The notes under the pieces were generated by a model. It was not told the origin of the DNA and did no database searches. It saw only the letters and a list, made by a program, of their open reading frames with translations. A stretch of 37,451 nt of DNA. It comes from Arthrobacter bambusae. Its GTDB lineage: Bacteria; Actinomycetota; Actinomycetes; Actinomycetales; Micrococcaceae. The DNA lies in NCBI RefSeq assembly GCF_030812595.1, contig NZ_JAUSSZ010000023.1:1-37451 (forward strand), given 5' to 3'. Positions 15,856-23,195 of this stretch are shown piece after piece (the first letter of the stretch is position 1; every line of letters begins with the position of its first letter). The position numbers and the translations under genes were made by a program.

Positions 15856-17799
15856 TCAGCGCGCGACGGCGGCTATGGCCGCACCCGCGCTCACGGCACC
15901 GCCGGCGAGCTGCTCGACGGGAGCGTCCTTCGGACCGTTGGTCACGACCACCAGGACAGTGGCCGGGTGACCGGCGGCCCGGATGGCCTCCAGATCGGCC
16001 GTGACGAGTGGCTGGCCGGCCTCGACGCGGGTGCCCTTGGCCAGCGGACCGTGGAAACCCTCACCCTTCATGGTCACGGTGTCGATGCCGACGTGCACCA
16101 GCACCTCCGCGCCGTCGTCGGTCTTGATGCCGAAGGCGTGGCCGGTCTTCATGGCGACGGCGATGGTGCCGCTAACCGGGGAGACGATGACACTTTCGGA
16201 CGGCTCGACCGCGATGCCAGGGCCCATGGCTCCGGAGGCGAAGACCGGATCGCTGACCTGGGCCAGCGGCATCACCGTGCCAGCGCAGGGCGCGGCGAGC
16301 TCCACCGACTCGGTGCGCACCAGAGTTGCGGTGGTTCCGCTGCCGGCGGCCTCCGCGGCAACCGAACGGCGACCGGACGGTGCGAGGACGGCGCCGCCTG
16401 TCCTTGCGGTCGGTTCCGTTGCGGGCTTCTCGAAGCGGAAGGACAGCACGAAGGTCAGCACGGCGGAGACAAGCCCCGAGATCACCAGCGCGATGATGAT
16501 GTTGATCATGTTCACCAAGGAGTTGTCCCCGATGTACAACAGCACGGCAGGCAGGCCCGAGGATCCGGTAGCGAAACGGTGTGCCTGCGACAAGCCGGCA
16601 TACAAACCGCCCGCACCGCCACCGATCATGGCCGCGATGAGCGGGTACCGCTTGGGCAGGGCGATGCCGTAGAGGATCGGCTCGGTGATGCCCATGAGAC
16701 CGGTGATTCCACCGGCGGTCGCAATCTGCCGGGTCTTCTTATCCTTGGTCCGGAAGGCCACGACCAGGGAGGCCGCACCCATGGCAATGTTGGAGACCAG
16801 GGCACCGGGACCGAAAATGCTCTCCTTGCCGGTCTGGGCGAGCTGGACGACACCGAGCGGGGCGATGCCGTTGTGCAGGCCGAACATGACCATGATCGGG
16901 AGCGTGGCCCCGATGAGAAGGGCCGGGGCCCAGGCGGCGTTGGTGCTCAGGAAGGTGAAGAAGGATCCGAGGTAGCCACTCAGGATGCTGCCGACGGGGC
17001 CAAGGACGCCGAGCGCCAGGGTGCCCATGATCAGGAAGGTCAGCATCGGGACGAAGACCAGGTTCACGGACTTCGGGATGACGCGGGTCAGACCACGCTC
17101 GACGTAGTACTGGGCGAAGATGATCAGGATGATCGGGATGACCGCCCCGGAGTAGTTCACCAGCGGGAACGGCAGGATCTCGAAGAAGCTGACCGGCTCC
17201 TTCTTGGTCACCAGCGCCACCCAGTTTGGGTGCAGCATCATCGCGGCCACGGCGGCGGCGAGAATGGGGCTGATCTTGAGCTTCTGCGCCGCGCTGAAAG
17301 CTAGCAGGATCGGCAGGAAGTAGAACACCGCATCGGCGAACAGGTTGACCAGGGCGTAGGTTTGGGAACCGGTGTTCACCACCTTCAGAACCACCAGCAG
17401 AGCCAGGAGGGCCTTCACCATACCCGCGCCGGACAAGGCTGGGATCAAGGGCTGGAAGACACTGGAGACGAACTCGATGACTGCCGATCCAATGTTCGTG
17501 CGCCTGCCCTTGGCAACGACATCGTCGGCCGTGGCGTTGGCGGACAGATCGCCGAGCTCGCGCTCGATCTCGTCGAAGACGTCTTTGACGTGCATGCCGA
17601 CGACGACCTGGAACACGCCGCCCTTGGACAGGGTTTTGGCGATGCCCTCCGTGGCATTGAGCTCATCGACGGCGACGGCGTCTTCGTCCTTTAGGGCAAA
17701 CCGGAGCCTGGTCTGGCAGTGGTAGGCCTCGATGATGTTGGCTTTCCCGCCAACGAGCCGCACGATATCGGCGGCCAAGGGAACATATTGCTTGCTCAT
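15856..17799 (-). CDS. bglP: Beta-glucoside-specific PTS permease EIIBCA
   Basis: A single-chain phosphotransferase permease of 647 residues. EIIB is N-terminal, with the phosphorylated Cys28 in YHCQTRLRFAL. EIIC follows (about 110-460), with many membrane segments such as PALSGAGMVKALLALLVVL. EIIA is C-terminal, with phosphorylated His569 in VHVGIDTVTMKGEGF and GHAFGIKTDDGAEV before it. It takes up and phosphorylates beta-glucosides using phosphate from HPr and EI; neither intact HPr nor EI is in this window. The start is the ATG at 17799 with GAGGAAA upstream; a 50-codon in-frame extension runs into the RAT/terminator leader and is not translated. It heads bglP-bglA-licT. Confidence 0.95.
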   Translation of the reverse strand: MSKQYVPLAADIVRLVGGKANIIEAYHCQTRLRFALKDEDAVAVDELNATEGIAKTLSKGGVFQVVVGMHVKDVFDEIERELGDLSANATADDVVAKGRRTNIGSAVIEFVSSVFQPLIPALSGAGMVKALLALLVVLKVVNTGSQTYALVNLFADAVFYFLPILLAFSAAQKLKISPILAAAVAAMMLHPNWVALVTKKEPVSFFEILPFPLVNYSGAVIPIILIIFAQYYVERGLTRVIPKSVNLVFVPMLTFLIMGTLALGVLGPVGSILSGYLGSFFTFLSTNAAWAPALLIGATLPIMVMFGLHNGIAPLGVVQLAQTGKESIFGPGALVSNIAMGAASLVVAFRTKDKKTRQIATAGGITGLMGITEPILYGIALPKRYPLIAAMIGGGAGGLYAGLSQAHRFATGSSGLPAVLLYIGDNSLVNMINIIIALVISGLVSAVLTFVLSFRFEKPATEPTARTGGAVLAPSGRRSVAAEAAGSGTTATLVRTESVELAAPCAGTVMPLAQVSDPVFASGAMGPGIAVEPSESVIVSPVSGTIAVAMKTGHAFGIKTDDGAEVLVHVGIDTVTMKGEGFHGPLAKGTRVEAGQPLVTADLEAIRAAGHPATVLVVVTNGPKDAPVEQLAGGAVSAGAAIAAVAR

Positions 17800-17849
17800 G
17801 TTTTCCTCGCGTTCTCGAAATGAGGCAACGCGGCTTGAAAAGGGCACAG

Positions 17850-17897
17850 AAAAGGCCCAAGCCGGTTGACCAATGACGGTCGCAGAGCTTGAGCCTT
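17850..17897 (-). terminator. Leader terminator of the bgl operon, overlapping the RAT
   Basis: On the minus strand the 5' arm AAGGCTCAAGC (17897-17887) pairs with GCTTGGGCCTT (17862-17852), an 11-bp stem with one G-U pair, followed by TTTTC. A small GACC/GGTC hairpin fits in the loop. Its 5' arm shares about seven bases with the 3' end of the RAT, so RAT folding and terminator folding exclude each other. It is about 50 nt upstream of the bglP ATG. Confidence 0.82.
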
Positions 17898-17924
17898 GCC
17901 TCGCCCGAAGCGAGTTACATACCC
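17891..17924 (-). promoter_or_regulatory. Ribonucleic antiterminator (RAT) site for LicT
   Basis: The minus-strand RNA begins GGGTATGTAACT and ends AGGCAAGGCTC around a CGCTTCGGGCG hairpin. This matches the known BglG/LicT targets (the bgl and sacB RATs have a TGTTACT-type 5' part and AGGCAA-type 3' part). It lies in the bglP leader and overlaps a terminator. A LicT homologue is encoded three genes down. When LicT is active, it should stabilise this hairpin and let transcription into bglP. Confidence 0.82.
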
Positions 17925-17947
17925 AGGTCTCGAAAGAACCAGAAGTC

Positions 17948-17976
17948 ATTTTGTCAGGTGATATGAGTCACGTCAA
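17948..17976 (-). promoter_or_regulatory. bgl operon promoter
   Basis: Minus strand: -35 TTGACG (17976-17971), 17-bp spacer, -10 CAAAAT (17953-17948), with TGA just before the -10 (extended -10). The predicted start is near 17941, about 17 nt before the RAT, as expected for an antitermination-controlled leader. Confidence 0.6.
17958..17971. promoter_or_regulatory. CRP/GlxR-like palindrome in the bgl promoter
   Basis: The plus strand reads GTGATATGAGTCAC, which is GTGA-N6-TCAC, the core of the cAMP-receptor (CRP/GlxR) binding site. It lies between the -35 and -10 of the bgl promoter. A CRP-family protein bound there would be expected to repress. The outer T and A of the full consensus are not matched. 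Confidence 0.45.
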
Positions 17977-18048
17977 ACGGGGTCGACGCGTGCGGTGGCG
18001 GAATCCTCGCCCGTTCACAACTACAACGCTAAATCGAGGAACGTAGCC

Positions 18049-18090
18049 GAGGGAGTCTCCGCTGGTACACCCTTCACTGGAGACTCCCTC
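18049..18090. promoter_or_regulatory. 12-bp inverted repeat upstream of CMD/MFS operon
   Basis: GAGGGAGTCTCC (18049-18060) and GGAGACTCCCTC (18079-18090) are perfect 12-bp arms separated by 18 bp. Each arm also contains a near-palindrome GGAG-N-CTCC, so this could be two dimer sites 27 bp apart, or a hairpin. It ends about 60 nt before the CMD start. An operator for a drug-responsive regulator is plausible. No such regulator gene is in the window. Confidence 0.5.
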
Positions 18091-18151
18091 CCCCACCGTC
18101 TTTGAGATTGGCTGAGTTCGACCCGTCCACCGAACACACAGGAGATAGAGC

Positions 18152-18490
18152 ATGAGCGCCAACGAACAGACCACCGGCTGGAGTGGCGGAAAGAACGCCT
18201 TCGGCGACTTCGCACCCGGCATGGTGCACTACACGGACAAGGTCCTCTTCGACGACGTCTGGGAACGCCAGGACCTGTCCAAGCGAGACCGCAGTCTGGT
18301 CACCATTGCGGCGCTCACGGCGATGGGCAAGATGGACCAGCTTAAATTCCATTTGGCGTTCGCGCGCCAGAACCGCGTCACCGACGACGAACTCCGGGAG
18401 GCCCTCTTGCACCTGGCCTTCTACGCCGGCTGGCCCAACGGCATGGGCGCGACCAGTGTGCTGAAGGGCATCATCGAGGGGCAAAGCTGA
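18152..18490 (+). CDS. Carboxymuconolactone decarboxylase-family protein
   Basis: A 112-residue protein of the CMD/AhpD-like all-helical family: SKRDRSLVTIAALTAMGK, then KFHLAFARQN and EALLHLAFYAGWPNGM, the usual helix order. It has no cysteine at all, so the CxxC of AhpD peroxidases is absent and it is not a disulfide reductase. In the decarboxylase branch, His and Glu residues at these places act on lactones or beta-keto acids; the true substrate is unknown. An AGGAG ribosome site precedes the ATG. The drug-exporter gene begins 11 nt after its stop, so they form an operon behind the inverted repeat at 18049-18090. Confidence 0.88.
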   Translation: MSANEQTTGWSGGKNAFGDFAPGMVHYTDKVLFDDVWERQDLSKRDRSLVTIAALTAMGKMDQLKFHLAFARQNRVTDDELREALLHLAFYAGWPNGMGATSVLKGIIEGQS

Positions 18491-18501
18491 GGCAGCCACC
18501 C

Positions 18502-19884
18502 ATGACAGCAACGAACGCAGCGGAAAGCGGACCAAGGCACTCCCCGGCCATGCCTCCACAGGCAAGGGTGACGTTACTGACATGCACCTTGGTGTTCTTC
18601 GTGATCACCCTGGATGCCGTGATCGTCAACGTTGCCCTGCCCAGCATCAGCACCGAACTCGGCGGGGGCATCGGGGACCTCCAATGGATCGTGGACGCCT
18701 ACACCCTCATGTTCGCGGCCTTGCTGCTCACCTGCGGCTCCCTTGCGGACCGTATAGGCGCAAAGCGCCTCCTGCTGGCCGGGATGGCCCTGTTCGTCGT
18801 GGCGTCCATCGCCTGCGGCCTCGCACCCAGCATGCCAGTCCTGATCGCCTCCCGGTTCGTTCAGGGCACGGCCGCCGCGGCCATGATGCCCGCATCCATG
18901 GCGTTGCTGAACCACGCCTACCCGGAGGCCAGAGGGCGGACCCGGGCCGTGGCGATCTGGGCAATGGGCGGCGCGGTCGCCTCCACCTCCGGCCCCGTCC
19001 TCGGCGGGCTGCTCACCTTGGCCAGCTGGCGAGGGATCTTCTTCATCAACGTCCCCGTCGGTGTGATCGGCCTCTACCTGATCCTCCGATCGATCTCCAC
19101 GCCCAGACACACGGCACCGGTCGACTGGGCCGGACAGCTCGCCGGCGTGCTGGCAATGTCCGGACTCACCTTCGGTCTGATCGACGCCGGCGAAGCAGGT
19201 TTCACAGCAGCTGCGGTCTTGATCTCGCTCGGAGTGGCCCTGGTCGCAATCATCGCCTTCATCGTGATCGAGGCGCGGGCACAGCATCCCATGGTGCCGA
19301 CCGACCTGTTCCGGGACCACAACGCCGGAATAAGCATGCTGATCGGCTTCGCCTTCATGGTCGGCTACTACGGACTGCCATTCGTCATGAGCCTGACCCT
19401 GCAGCAGCACCGCGGGCTCAGCGCGCTCGGCACCGGACTGGTGTTCCTGCCGATGATGCTCTCAGGACTTATCCTCACCCCCTTCACACCCAGCATCACT
19501 GAACGCATCGGCCAGAAGACGCTCATCGTCACAGGCCTGGCGTCCCTATCGGCCGGGCTGGTGCTGCTGGCGGCATTCCCCGCGGCACCGCTGTGGCTCA
19601 TCGCGGTACTCATGGTCCTCGCGGGGCTCGCGGGCCCGTTCGTCATGCCGCCCACCACGGCGCTCCTGCTGGGCAGCGTTCCAGCCCATCGCAGCGGAAT
19701 CGCCTCCGGCGTCTTCAACACCAGCCGGCAAGTCGGCGGGGCACTGGCCGTCGCTATGTTCGGCCTCATGCTCAGCAGCTTGGCCTTTCCCACAGGGCAA
19801 TCCACGGCCCTGCTCACTGCCGCGGGCATCACGGTGGTGACCGCAGGGGCGGCCTTGCTCCTGCGGCCGCGGAGGCCGCGATGA
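18502..19884 (+). CDS. MFS drug exporter, DHA2 (EmrB/QacA) family
   Basis: A 460-residue polytopic inner-membrane transporter, expected to be a proton-driven drug or metabolite efflux pump with 14 membrane segments. Motifs: ITLDAVIVNVALPSIS (motif D1-like), GSLADRIGAKRLLLAG (motif A), RFVQGTAAAAMMPASMAL, GPVLGGLLTLASWRG (motif C) and FFINVPVG. It is co-transcribed with the CMD-family gene 11 nt upstream. Substrate unknown; the pairing with a CMD protein hints at an aromatic or quinone-like compound, which is inference. A decayed SpoU fragment lies downstream on the opposite strand. Confidence 0.92.
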   Translation: MTATNAAESGPRHSPAMPPQARVTLLTCTLVFFVITLDAVIVNVALPSISTELGGGIGDLQWIVDAYTLMFAALLLTCGSLADRIGAKRLLLAGMALFVVASIACGLAPSMPVLIASRFVQGTAAAAMMPASMALLNHAYPEARGRTRAVAIWAMGGAVASTSGPVLGGLLTLASWRGIFFINVPVGVIGLYLILRSISTPRHTAPVDWAGQLAGVLAMSGLTFGLIDAGEAGFTAAAVLISLGVALVAIIAFIVIEARAQHPMVPTDLFRDHNAGISMLIGFAFMVGYYGLPFVMSLTLQQHRGLSALGTGLVFLPMMLSGLILTPFTPSITERIGQKTLIVTGLASLSAGLVLLAAFPAAPLWLIAVLMVLAGLAGPFVMPPTTALLLGSVPAHRSGIASGVFNTSRQVGGALAVAMFGLMLSSLAFPTGQSTALLTAAGITVVTAGAALLLRPRRPR

Positions 19885-19946
19885 GATGGGTCAGGCCGGT
19901 GGCCGTGGTCGCAGACGATCGGGGCAGGCGCGCCCGACCGGAGCAA

Positions 19947-20100
19947 CTACCTCGTCGCGCAGAAGGCAACCGCCGACGAAGCAGGAACGTTGAGCGAGTC
20001 CACACGGGCCCGCATGGAGTCTTCGCCGCGAGGTCGAAGACGGGCGAGCGTCGGGGCGCATCCCCGCGCCTTCGACGTTAAGCACGAGGCCGAAGAGCCC
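19947..20100 (-). pseudogene. Frameshifted 3' fragment of a SpoU-family methyltransferase
   Basis: In the minus strand one frame reads LVLNVEGAGMRPDARP, like the second SAM-binding motif of SpoU enzymes. After a shift another frame reads PMRARVDSLNVPASSAVAF and CATR, then a TAG at 19949-19947. This matches the C-terminus of the intact SpoU gene at 21557-22384: 16 of 18 residues agree in VDSLNVxASSAVAFxATR. There is no start and at least one frameshift. It could be the displaced original 3' end of the gene after an insertion, or a decayed paralogue. Confidence 0.62.
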
Positions 20101-20174
20101 CGGCCCGGGGGCATAGTGGCGGGGCCGGACTCCTCATTTGCCTGGCATGTCAAAATCGGAAGCAAGCCTTATGT

Positions 20175-20411
20175 CTAGCTTGTTTCCCTGTAGTCGTGGT
20201 GGACGTCGTTCGGCAGGGACTTTGCCTCGTGTGAGCGGAGTTCTGCTTTCAGCTTCCGTGTCTTCTGGATCTGTACTTCGTTGAGGATCAGGGGAATCAG
20301 CACAAAGAGCGGGAAGGCGAGCCGCCCGAAGACCGGGAGGTCTTCGAGAAAGATCGCCCAGAAAACCGCGAAGAGGAATACGGGGCTATACACGTACCGG
20401 AAGGCAAGCAT
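20175..20411 (-). CDS. Small two-segment membrane protein
   Basis: A 78-residue protein that I do not recognise. Residues 5-25 (YVYSPVFLFAVFWAIFLEDL) and about 28-45 (GRLAFPLFVLIPLILNEV) are hydrophobic, followed by a charged cytosolic-type tail rich in Lys, Glu and His. AAGGAGG lies 3 nt before the ATG. It begins 15 nt after the stop of the secreted-protein gene and is probably its partner. GC content looks lower than in the neighbours. An immunity-like or anchoring role for the secreted protein is possible but is only inferred from position. Confidence 0.65.
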   Translation of the reverse strand: MLAFRYVYSPVFLFAVFWAIFLEDLPVFGRLAFPLFVLIPLILNEVQIQKTRKLKAELRSHEAKSLPNDVHHDYRETS

Positions 20412-20426
20412 GTTCCTCCTTATGCG

Positions 20427-21302
20427 TTATGCGCAGGCGCGGGCTGGCATGGATATCGCCCCGGCTCCAGGATTCCAAATCTGGAAGCCGTAGCAACCCC
20501 ACGAGATAAGCCCTGAGCTGGACCTCCAGACGCTTCCGATGTTACGGACGATGTCCTTGGCTGACCCGAGTCCGACGAGGGAGCAGATGGCGCTGAAGAC
20601 TTTCCCGACCCAGCCCGTGATGCCGATTAGTGTGCAGGAGGCGCCTGGGCCGGCCAGGAGAATCGAAGCCGTCATCTTGCCTATGGTTTCAGCCTCCCAG
20701 CCGTACATGGCGACGACCGGGTACGGAATCCACTGGATGGAGGGATCCGCTACGATCGGAAAGTGAGCACCGTCGGTGTTGACGTGCTGGGTGATTTTGG
20801 ACCCGTTGACGACGTATGATGTCGGGAGCTTCTTACCGATGGCGTCGAGCGCCCATGGGGCACTGATGAACGGGATCACGATGTGGGCGGACTGGTTGCG
20901 GAGTTGCACGCCCCCGTCGTTAGTGAGTTCCGCGACATACCCGTCGGGGATCGACATGGAGAAGTCCGCGGAGGACTTGCCCTGGTCGAGGACCATGATC
21001 ATGCTCTGGGCATCATTGGTGCTGGCAACCACGGCGTTTTGCGCGTCGTCGGCCGCGATGGCCGCGACGAGCGGTCCGACTTCGCCGTGGACTTCCGCAG
21101 TCCCGACCATGGCGCCCTGCTTCGTGAAGACGGCGTCGCCCCCGAGAAGGCCGGAAGCCTTGGCGGTGATCCTCTTGACCGTCTGGACCGTGTCCTTAGC
21201 GGACTGCGGTTCGGCGGCTTTTGCCGGTGCGGCGAGGCCGACGGACGCGGCAAGAACTGCCGCTGTGATGGCCCCCGTGGCTAACTTCTTCAATGCATAC
21301 AT
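20427..21302 (-). CDS. Secreted protein of unknown function
   Basis: A 291-residue protein that starts with a clear signal peptide: MYALKKLATGAITAAVL, a hydrophobic core, and a likely cleavage after AAPAKA. The start ATG at 21302 has GGGGAAG upstream. The middle contains PWALDAIGKKLPTSYVV and HVNTDGAHFPIVADPSIQ, a pattern I have seen in many unnamed actinobacterial secreted proteins whose C-termini vary. The C-terminal 100 residues are hydrophobic and Gly-rich with four cysteines (in GASCTLIG, SAICSLVG, WGCYGF and ARACA). No enzyme motif. It is followed by a small membrane protein. A secreted effector or bacteriocin-like protein is a guess only. It lies in a lower-GC block beside a SpoU remnant. 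Confidence 0.75.
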   Translation of the reverse strand: MYALKKLATGAITAAVLAASVGLAAPAKAAEPQSAKDTVQTVKRITAKASGLLGGDAVFTKQGAMVGTAEVHGEVGPLVAAIAADDAQNAVVASTNDAQSMIMVLDQGKSSADFSMSIPDGYVAELTNDGGVQLRNQSAHIVIPFISAPWALDAIGKKLPTSYVVNGSKITQHVNTDGAHFPIVADPSIQWIPYPVVAMYGWEAETIGKMTASILLAGPGASCTLIGITGWVGKVFSAICSLVGLGSAKDIVRNIGSVWRSSSGLISWGCYGFQIWNPGAGAISMPARACA

Positions 21303-21556
21303 CAAGACTTCCCCTTGCCTTTGATTGACTTGTAATAAGCACACAAAAGTGATGGTCGCCTCTCACTTTATTTCTCCGGCGTAGACGGATGCATCATCCT
21401 GGAGGACTAGATGTGCGCCGATCTAGTTTGGTCCGGTCCATGTGTTGCACACGGTCATGAATACGTGCGGAATCAGAGCGGCCGGGATCGTCTCGAGCAA
21501 TTCCGGGGGGGTTCGCGACAGTGGGTGGCAGCCACCGACATCAAGGGAGCTTCCGC
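21303..21556. other. Intergenic, upstream of secreted-protein gene
   Basis: About 250 bp between the secreted-protein gene and the SpoU gene stop. No gene is supported. It must hold the promoter of the secreted/membrane pair, but I cannot pick a convincing -35/-10. No terminator hairpin with a T-tract is seen after spoU. Confidence 0.4.
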
Positions 21557-22384
21557 CTACCGCGTCGCGTAAAACGCCACAGCGGATGACGCCGCGACAT
21601 TCAGTGAATCCACGCCGTTCATCATCGGAATCGTCACGCGCGCGTCAAGCACCTGATCGGTCTCGGGCCTCAGCCCCTCACCCTCGGTGCCGAAGACGAG
21701 CACCAAGTTCTGATGGTCCTGAGATACCAGCTCATCAAGGGTGATGGCACCTTCGCCGAGCGACATGCCGGCCACGAAGTAGCCTGCGTCCTTGAGGATC
21801 TCAAGGTCCCCAGGCCACGACTCGATCCGCGTCCAAGGCACCTGGAACACGGTCCCCATCGACACCCGGATGGAACGTCGGTAGAGCGGGTCGGCGCACT
21901 CTGGCGAGACCAGGACAGCGTCGACGCCGATGGCTGCGGCGCTCCGGAAAATCGCCCCGACGTTCGTGTGATCGGTAAGGTTCTCAAGGATCGCGATCCG
22001 CGAGCGATGCTCCTGCCCAGCCACGCGGCCTGCCCCGGCGAGGAGTTCTTCGAGGGGCAACGGCGCGGGGCGCTGCATGGCAGCCATGGCGCCCCGGTGC
22101 AGGTGGAATCCCGTGATTTCCTCAAGGAGTGAAGCCTTGCCGATGTAGGCCGGCACCTCGGGGAACTGTTGGAAAACGTCGTCGAGGCCGTCCAGCCACT
22201 TCTCCGCCAGGAAGAAGGAGCGCGGCTGGTGGCCGGCCGCGATGGCGCGCCGCAGGACTCGGGACGATTCGGCGATGTACATGCCTTCCACAGGCTCCCG
22301 GAGCTTGCGGAGGTGTACATCGGTCAGTTGCGTGTAGTCGGCAACCCGCGGATCGTCGGCAGACTCAAGGTAGTGGAAAGTCAC
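21557..22384 (-). CDS. SpoU (TrmH)-family RNA 2'-O-methyltransferase
   Basis: A SAM-dependent RNA ribose methyltransferase with the trefoil-knot SPOUT fold, 275 residues. Motif 1: LENLTDHTNVGAIFRSAAAI, with the conserved Asn and Arg. Motif 2: LVLVFGTEGEGLRPE. Motif 3: NVAASSAVAFYATR, at the C-terminus. An N-terminal substrate-binding domain (about 1-110) precedes these. It methylates rRNA or tRNA; the exact site is not predictable. Start is GTG at 22384 with AGGAAT upstream, 8 nt after the TauE-like gene stop, so it is the third gene of an operon with the ABC ATPase and TauE genes. Its 3' end resembles a remnant at 19947-20100 across a two-gene block. Confidence 0.93.
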   Translation of the reverse strand: MTFHYLESADDPRVADYTQLTDVHLRKLREPVEGMYIAESSRVLRRAIAAGHQPRSFFLAEKWLDGLDDVFQQFPEVPAYIGKASLLEEITGFHLHRGAMAAMQRPAPLPLEELLAGAGRVAGQEHRSRIAILENLTDHTNVGAIFRSAAAIGVDAVLVSPECADPLYRRSIRVSMGTVFQVPWTRIESWPGDLEILKDAGYFVAGMSLGEGAITLDELVSQDHQNLVLVFGTEGEGLRPETDQVLDARVTIPMMNGVDSLNVAASSAVAFYATR

Positions 22385-22391
22385 GGGATTC

Positions 22392-23177
22392 CTATTTCAG
22401 CAGGTTGGCGATCATGAAGCCGAGTGCCACGATGCCGAGGGCGAAGATCACGATCCGCAGGGCCAAGGGTTTCAAGCGCCGTCCCACTTTGGAACCCACC
22501 AGTCCGCCGATCAAGGAACTGACCGCAATGACTGCCACCACCGGCCACTCGATCCGGCCAAAGGCAAACAGGAGGTAGGAGCACGCTGCCACCACGTTGA
22601 CAGCCAGGACCAGGATGTTCTTCATGGCGTTGGCGTTCTGGATGGTGCCCGTCATGAAGACACCAAGAATGCCGACGAGCAAGATGCCTTGGGCAGCGAC
22701 GAAATAGCCGCCATAGACTCCGGCGAGGTATACCAGCACCACAAGGACCACTGTGTGCCGCTTGTCCTGGATGGCGTGCTCCGGGTTGCCGGCCCGGTCC
22801 TGGACCCAGCGTTGGAGTTTGGGCTGGAAGAGCACCATGAGCAGCGCGACCACGATCAAGATGGGAGCGGCGTAGTAGAAAACCTTCTCCGGGAGGTGCA
22901 GCAGCAGCCAGGCACCCGTGATGCCGCCAAGCAGGGACGCAGGCAAGAGCCGCAGCAGTTGCTTGCTCCTGCCCTTGAGTTCGTGGCGGTAGCCCCAGGC
23001 CCCTGTCACGTTGCCTGCCACAAGCCCCATGGCGTTGCTGATGGTCGCGGTGACGGGAGCATAGCCCAAGGCGATGAGGACGGGAAACGTCACCAGCGTG
23101 CCCGAGCCGACCACGCTGTTGATGGTTCCGGCCCACAAGCCCGCGAAAAAGACCAGGATGCCGCTAAGGATCTCCAC
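22392..23177 (-). CDS. TauE/SafE-family sulfite exporter-like membrane protein
   Basis: A 261-residue inner-membrane protein with about eight hydrophobic segments and the family's two-fold repeat. The first half opens GLWAGTINSVVGSGTLVTFP, where TauE proteins carry the Gly/Gly-Ser motif, and the second half has VYLAGVYGGYFVAAQGILL. Members export or import small organic or sulfur anions; substrate unknown. Start is GTG at 23177. It lies 18 nt after the ABC ATPase gene and 7 nt before the SpoU gene, all minus strand. Confidence 0.9.
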   Translation of the reverse strand: MEILSGILVFFAGLWAGTINSVVGSGTLVTFPVLIALGYAPVTATISNAMGLVAGNVTGAWGYRHELKGRSKQLLRLLPASLLGGITGAWLLLHLPEKVFYYAAPILIVVALLMVLFQPKLQRWVQDRAGNPEHAIQDKRHTVVLVVLVYLAGVYGGYFVAAQGILLVGILGVFMTGTIQNANAMKNILVLAVNVVAACSYLLFAFGRIEWPVVAVIAVSSLIGGLVGSKVGRRLKPLALRIVIFALGIVALGFMIANLLK

Positions 23178-23195
23178 TGCTTCTCGCTGCCCCGC

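Noticed and set aside
15967..17304. A 445-codon open frame on the plus strand
   Set aside because: Antisense to bglP; composition is Gly/Asp/His-rich with no recognisable domain.
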